Positions 61,687 through 64,000 of a stretch of DNA of 64,000 nt are shown in pieces. The DNA comes from Lachnospiraceae bacterium (lineage in GTDB: Bacteria; Bacillota; Clostridia; Lachnospirales; Lachnospiraceae). Position numbers and translations under genes: made by a program. A model generated the notes under the pieces. That model searched no databases. It was not told where the DNA came from and worked only from the letters and a program-made list of their open reading frames with translations. Within the stretch, counting starts at the first letter, position 1, and each line of letters starts with the position of its first letter. Location of the stretch: NCBI GenBank assembly GCA_024687745.1, contig JAILEM010000182.1:1-64000 (forward strand), read 5' to 3'.

Positions 61687-62734
61687 TCTTTGGTCCCTCC
61701 GATACGATTACTCCTGTTTCTTTTAAATAATCAATAATCTCATCCGAATTTTCAGAGCCGGAAGGAAGGCCCAGGATCATTTCTCCCACAGCCTTTCCTC
61801 CTATATTCTGAGTGTCTGCTTTTAAAATATTAATAGGTCGTCCCACTTTTAAAATAGCGTTAGCCAAAACAGGCTCATATGCAGAATTATCCTTAAAAAC
61901 AATACGGATCGTGCTTTGTGTATTCAGTTGTTTTACAGGTGTATAACGTATATCCTTTCCTGAGATCAGTTCTTTGGCGGCATCTGTCTTAGGAGATTCA
62001 AAGATTTCTTCTACTAAGCCTGACTCAACCAGTTTTCCCCCATCGATAATGGCAACCTTATCACAGATTTCAGTCACAACGGACATTTGATGAGTAATTA
62101 TAACAATTGTGATACCCAATGTTTCATTGATCTCTTTTAATAATCTTAGGATTGCCGTAGTAGTCTGTGGATCCAGGGCACTAGTTGCTTCATCACAGAG
62201 CAATATTCTGGGATTTGTTGCCAATGCTCTTGCAATTGCAACTCTTTGCTTCTGACCACCCGATAGTTGAGACGGATAAGCTTTCTCCTTGTCCTCAAGC
62301 TTTACAATTTTCAATAGATCACGTGCTCTGGCTTTTGCTTCTTTTCTTTTCATTCCTATAAGTTCCAGTGGAAAACAAATATTTCCCATAACATTCCTTT
62401 GCTCAAGGAGATTGAACCCCTGAAAGATCATTCCTATCTGAGAACGCTTCTTTCTAAGCTCCTTTTCTTTGAGTCCTGATAAATTGATACCATCTATCAA
62501 TACGCTGCCCTCAGTTGGCTTTTCAAGATAGTTTATCGAACGGACAAGGGTACTCTTTCCGGCTCCCGACATTCCGATAATACCGTAAATATCACCTTTT
62601 TCTATATATAGACTGATATTTTCAAGAGCTATTACTGTATTCCCTTCTACTTCAAATTTTTTTGTAAGATTTTTTATTTCTATAATATTCATCTTTGCTC
62701 CATCTAAAGCGGGAGAGCTATATCGCTCTCCCAC
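61679..62734 (-). CDS. metN: Methionine-type ABC transporter ATP-binding protein with C-terminal NIL domain
   Basis: IIGMSGAGKSTLVRSINYLEKPTEGSVLIDG, LSGGQKQRVAIARALATNP; NIL-like C-terminus. ORF opens at 62734; the Met at 62692 (MNIIEIKNLTKKFEVEG) may be the start. Confidence 0.92.
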   Translation of the reverse strand: MGERYSSPALDGAKMNIIEIKNLTKKFEVEGNTVIALENISLYIEKGDIYGIIGMSGAGKSTLVRSINYLEKPTEGSVLIDGINLSGLKEKELRKKRSQIGMIFQGFNLLEQRNVMGNICFPLELIGMKRKEAKARARDLLKIVKLEDKEKAYPSQLSGGQKQRVAIARALATNPRILLCDEATSALDPQTTTAILRLLKEINETLGITIVIITHQMSVVTEICDKVAIIDGGKLVESGLVEEIFESPKTDAAKELISGKDIRYTPVKQLNTQSTIRIVFKDNSAYEPVLANAILKVGRPINILKADTQNIGGKAVGEMILGLPSGSENSDEIIDYLKETGVIVSEGPKNE

Positions 62735-62748
62735 CCGTCTTACCTATA

Positions 62749-64000
62749 TTACTCTTCAAAAAAAACCACAGCCCCATCGTATGTTTCTTCAATGAATTCT
62801 TTGATAGCATCTGAACGAAGAACCGTTACTAATGCATTTATTTTGTCACTGTTTTCATTTCCTTCGTAAACTCCGATAATATTTACATATGTATGCGCTG
62901 CTATAGAATCAACCGCCTCGGCAGCGATCGCATCTTTTCCAACAGAATAACCTGCCTCAAGTGCATAATTACCATTTAATACTACAAAAGCAGCTTCATC
63001 AACTACTCTGGCAACCTGAGCTGCCTCCAACTCAACAAATTCGATTCTGTAAGGATTTTGTACAATATCATTGACTGTTGCTGTCAATCCCGCTCCTTCC
63101 TTCAACGTGATGATATCATTATCCTGAAGAAGAAGCAGAGCTCTGGCTTCGTTGGTCGTATCGTTTGGAATCGCTATGACATCACCTTTGCTTATTTCTT
63201 CAAAGGAAGACTTAATACCGGGGTATATTCCGAATGGCTCATAATGAATTCCACCCGCATTTACAATATGGGTTCCCTGTTCCTCATTAAAGCTGTTAAG
63301 ATAAGGAATATGCTCCATATAGTTTGCATCAAATTCCCCCGATTCAACTACAAGGTTTGGCTGTACATAATCATCAAACTCCACAATATCAAGCTCATAT
63401 CCATAGTCCTTAAGTATTTCAGCTGCTTTTGCAAGAATCTCTGCATGTGGAACTGGAGAAGCAGCTATTTTGATGGTCTCACCATTTCCGGGTACAATGT
63501 CATAAGCCGCCAAATCATCGCTCTCATTTTCTGTATTACCTGCTTTCCCACCTTCTACTACAAGAGTTTCCTCATAATCCTTACCATAAGTATCAATAAG
63601 TGTTGCTTCATATGCTTCATGAAAGAACTGCTCTTTTCCAAGTTCATTTATCTCATCATTTAACCAGTCAAGAAGTGTACTGTTTCCTTTTGAAACAGCG
63701 GGAGCAATAGTATCCTGACTTCCAAGAGATGGAATTCCCACAAAATAGCCTTCATTTTCGAGCGAATATGCTATAACCTCCGTATTGTCATTTGCCCAGG
63801 CAACGCCTGTTCCGTTTTCAAAAGAAGTCTTTGCGGAAGCATAAGTATCAAACTTCTGAAGCTTTATATCAGGATAATTCTTTTCAAAGTATGTCTCTGC
63901 CGTCGTTCCGGATATAACAATCACCTGATCATCTTCTGTGATCTGACTTATATCCTCTATCACTCTGTCCTCATGAGAAACAACCCCCAAAGCCACATTC
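62749..64000 (-). CDS. Fused substrate-binding protein: family-3 amino-acid SBP module + NlpA/MetQ module (N-terminus beyond window)
   Basis: N-terminal part IVISGTTAETYFEKNYPDIKLQKFDTYASAKTSFENGTGVAWANDN is SBP_bac_3-like; C-terminal part IKIAASPVPHAEILAKAAEILKDYGYELDIVEFDDYVQPN..YMEHIPYL is NlpA/MetQ-like. Frame continues to the window edge. Confidence 0.85.
   Translation of the reverse strand, partial: NVALGVVSHEDRVIEDISQITEDDQVIVISGTTAETYFEKNYPDIKLQKFDTYASAKTSFENGTGVAWANDNTEVIAYSLENEGYFVGIPSLGSQDTIAPAVSKGNSTLLDWLNDEINELGKEQFFHEAYEATLIDTYGKDYEETLVVEGGKAGNTENESDDLAAYDIVPGNGETIKIAASPVPHAEILAKAAEILKDYGYELDIVEFDDYVQPNLVVESGEFDANYMEHIPYLNSFNEEQGTHIVNAGGIHYEPFGIYPGIKSSFEEISKGDVIAIPNDTTNEARALLLLQDNDIITLKEGAGLTATVNDIVQNPYRIEFVELEAAQVARVVDEAAFVVLNGNYALEAGYSVGKDAIAAEAVDSIAAHTYVNIIGVYEGNENSDKINALVTVLRSDAIKEFIEETYDGAVVFFEE

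Noticed and set aside
1-64000. tRNA/rRNA genes, transposases, phage or defence genes
   Set aside because: Looked for while reading but nothing supportable was found; small RNAs cannot be excluded without covariance model searches.

Overview
The window looks like a chromosomal segment from a Lachnospiraceae-type (Butyrivibrio/Pseudobutyrivibrio-like) Firmicute. Taxonomy is inferred from protein style and gene content, not searched. I see no rRNA, CRISPR array, transposase or phage genes. Main blocks: (1) a truncated secreted protein with TNNGTV-type repeats; (2) scattered c-di-GMP genes (2 EAL, 3 HD-GYP) with only degenerate GGDEF regions; (3) a compact 7-gene minus-strand cluster at 13.5-18.5 kb with a divergent LysR regulator. 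It encodes a Cys-repeat RiPP-like peptide (five ACG motifs, 13-aa period), a radical SAM/SPASM enzyme, a nitroreductase, a PNPOx-like flavoprotein, a Zn-type macrodomain protein, a SirTM-type sirtuin and DUF1848; (4) a rhamnogalacturonan/pectin locus (ABC transporter, AraC, GH105, GH112 phosphorylase, CE12-like esterase with SLH-like C-terminus, GH28); (5) a GH43/LacI/ABC locus with an exact 16-bp operator shared by two promoters; (6) a signalling operon HD-GYP / propeller hybrid kinase / HD-GYP; (7) an amino-acid transport operon with a fused two-domain binding protein followed by MetNI-like and GlnPQ-like transporter genes. The best candidate for an under-described system is the joint ACG-repeat peptide/radical SAM plus SirTM-macrodomain cluster. 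All functions are motif- and memory-based. No database searches were run.
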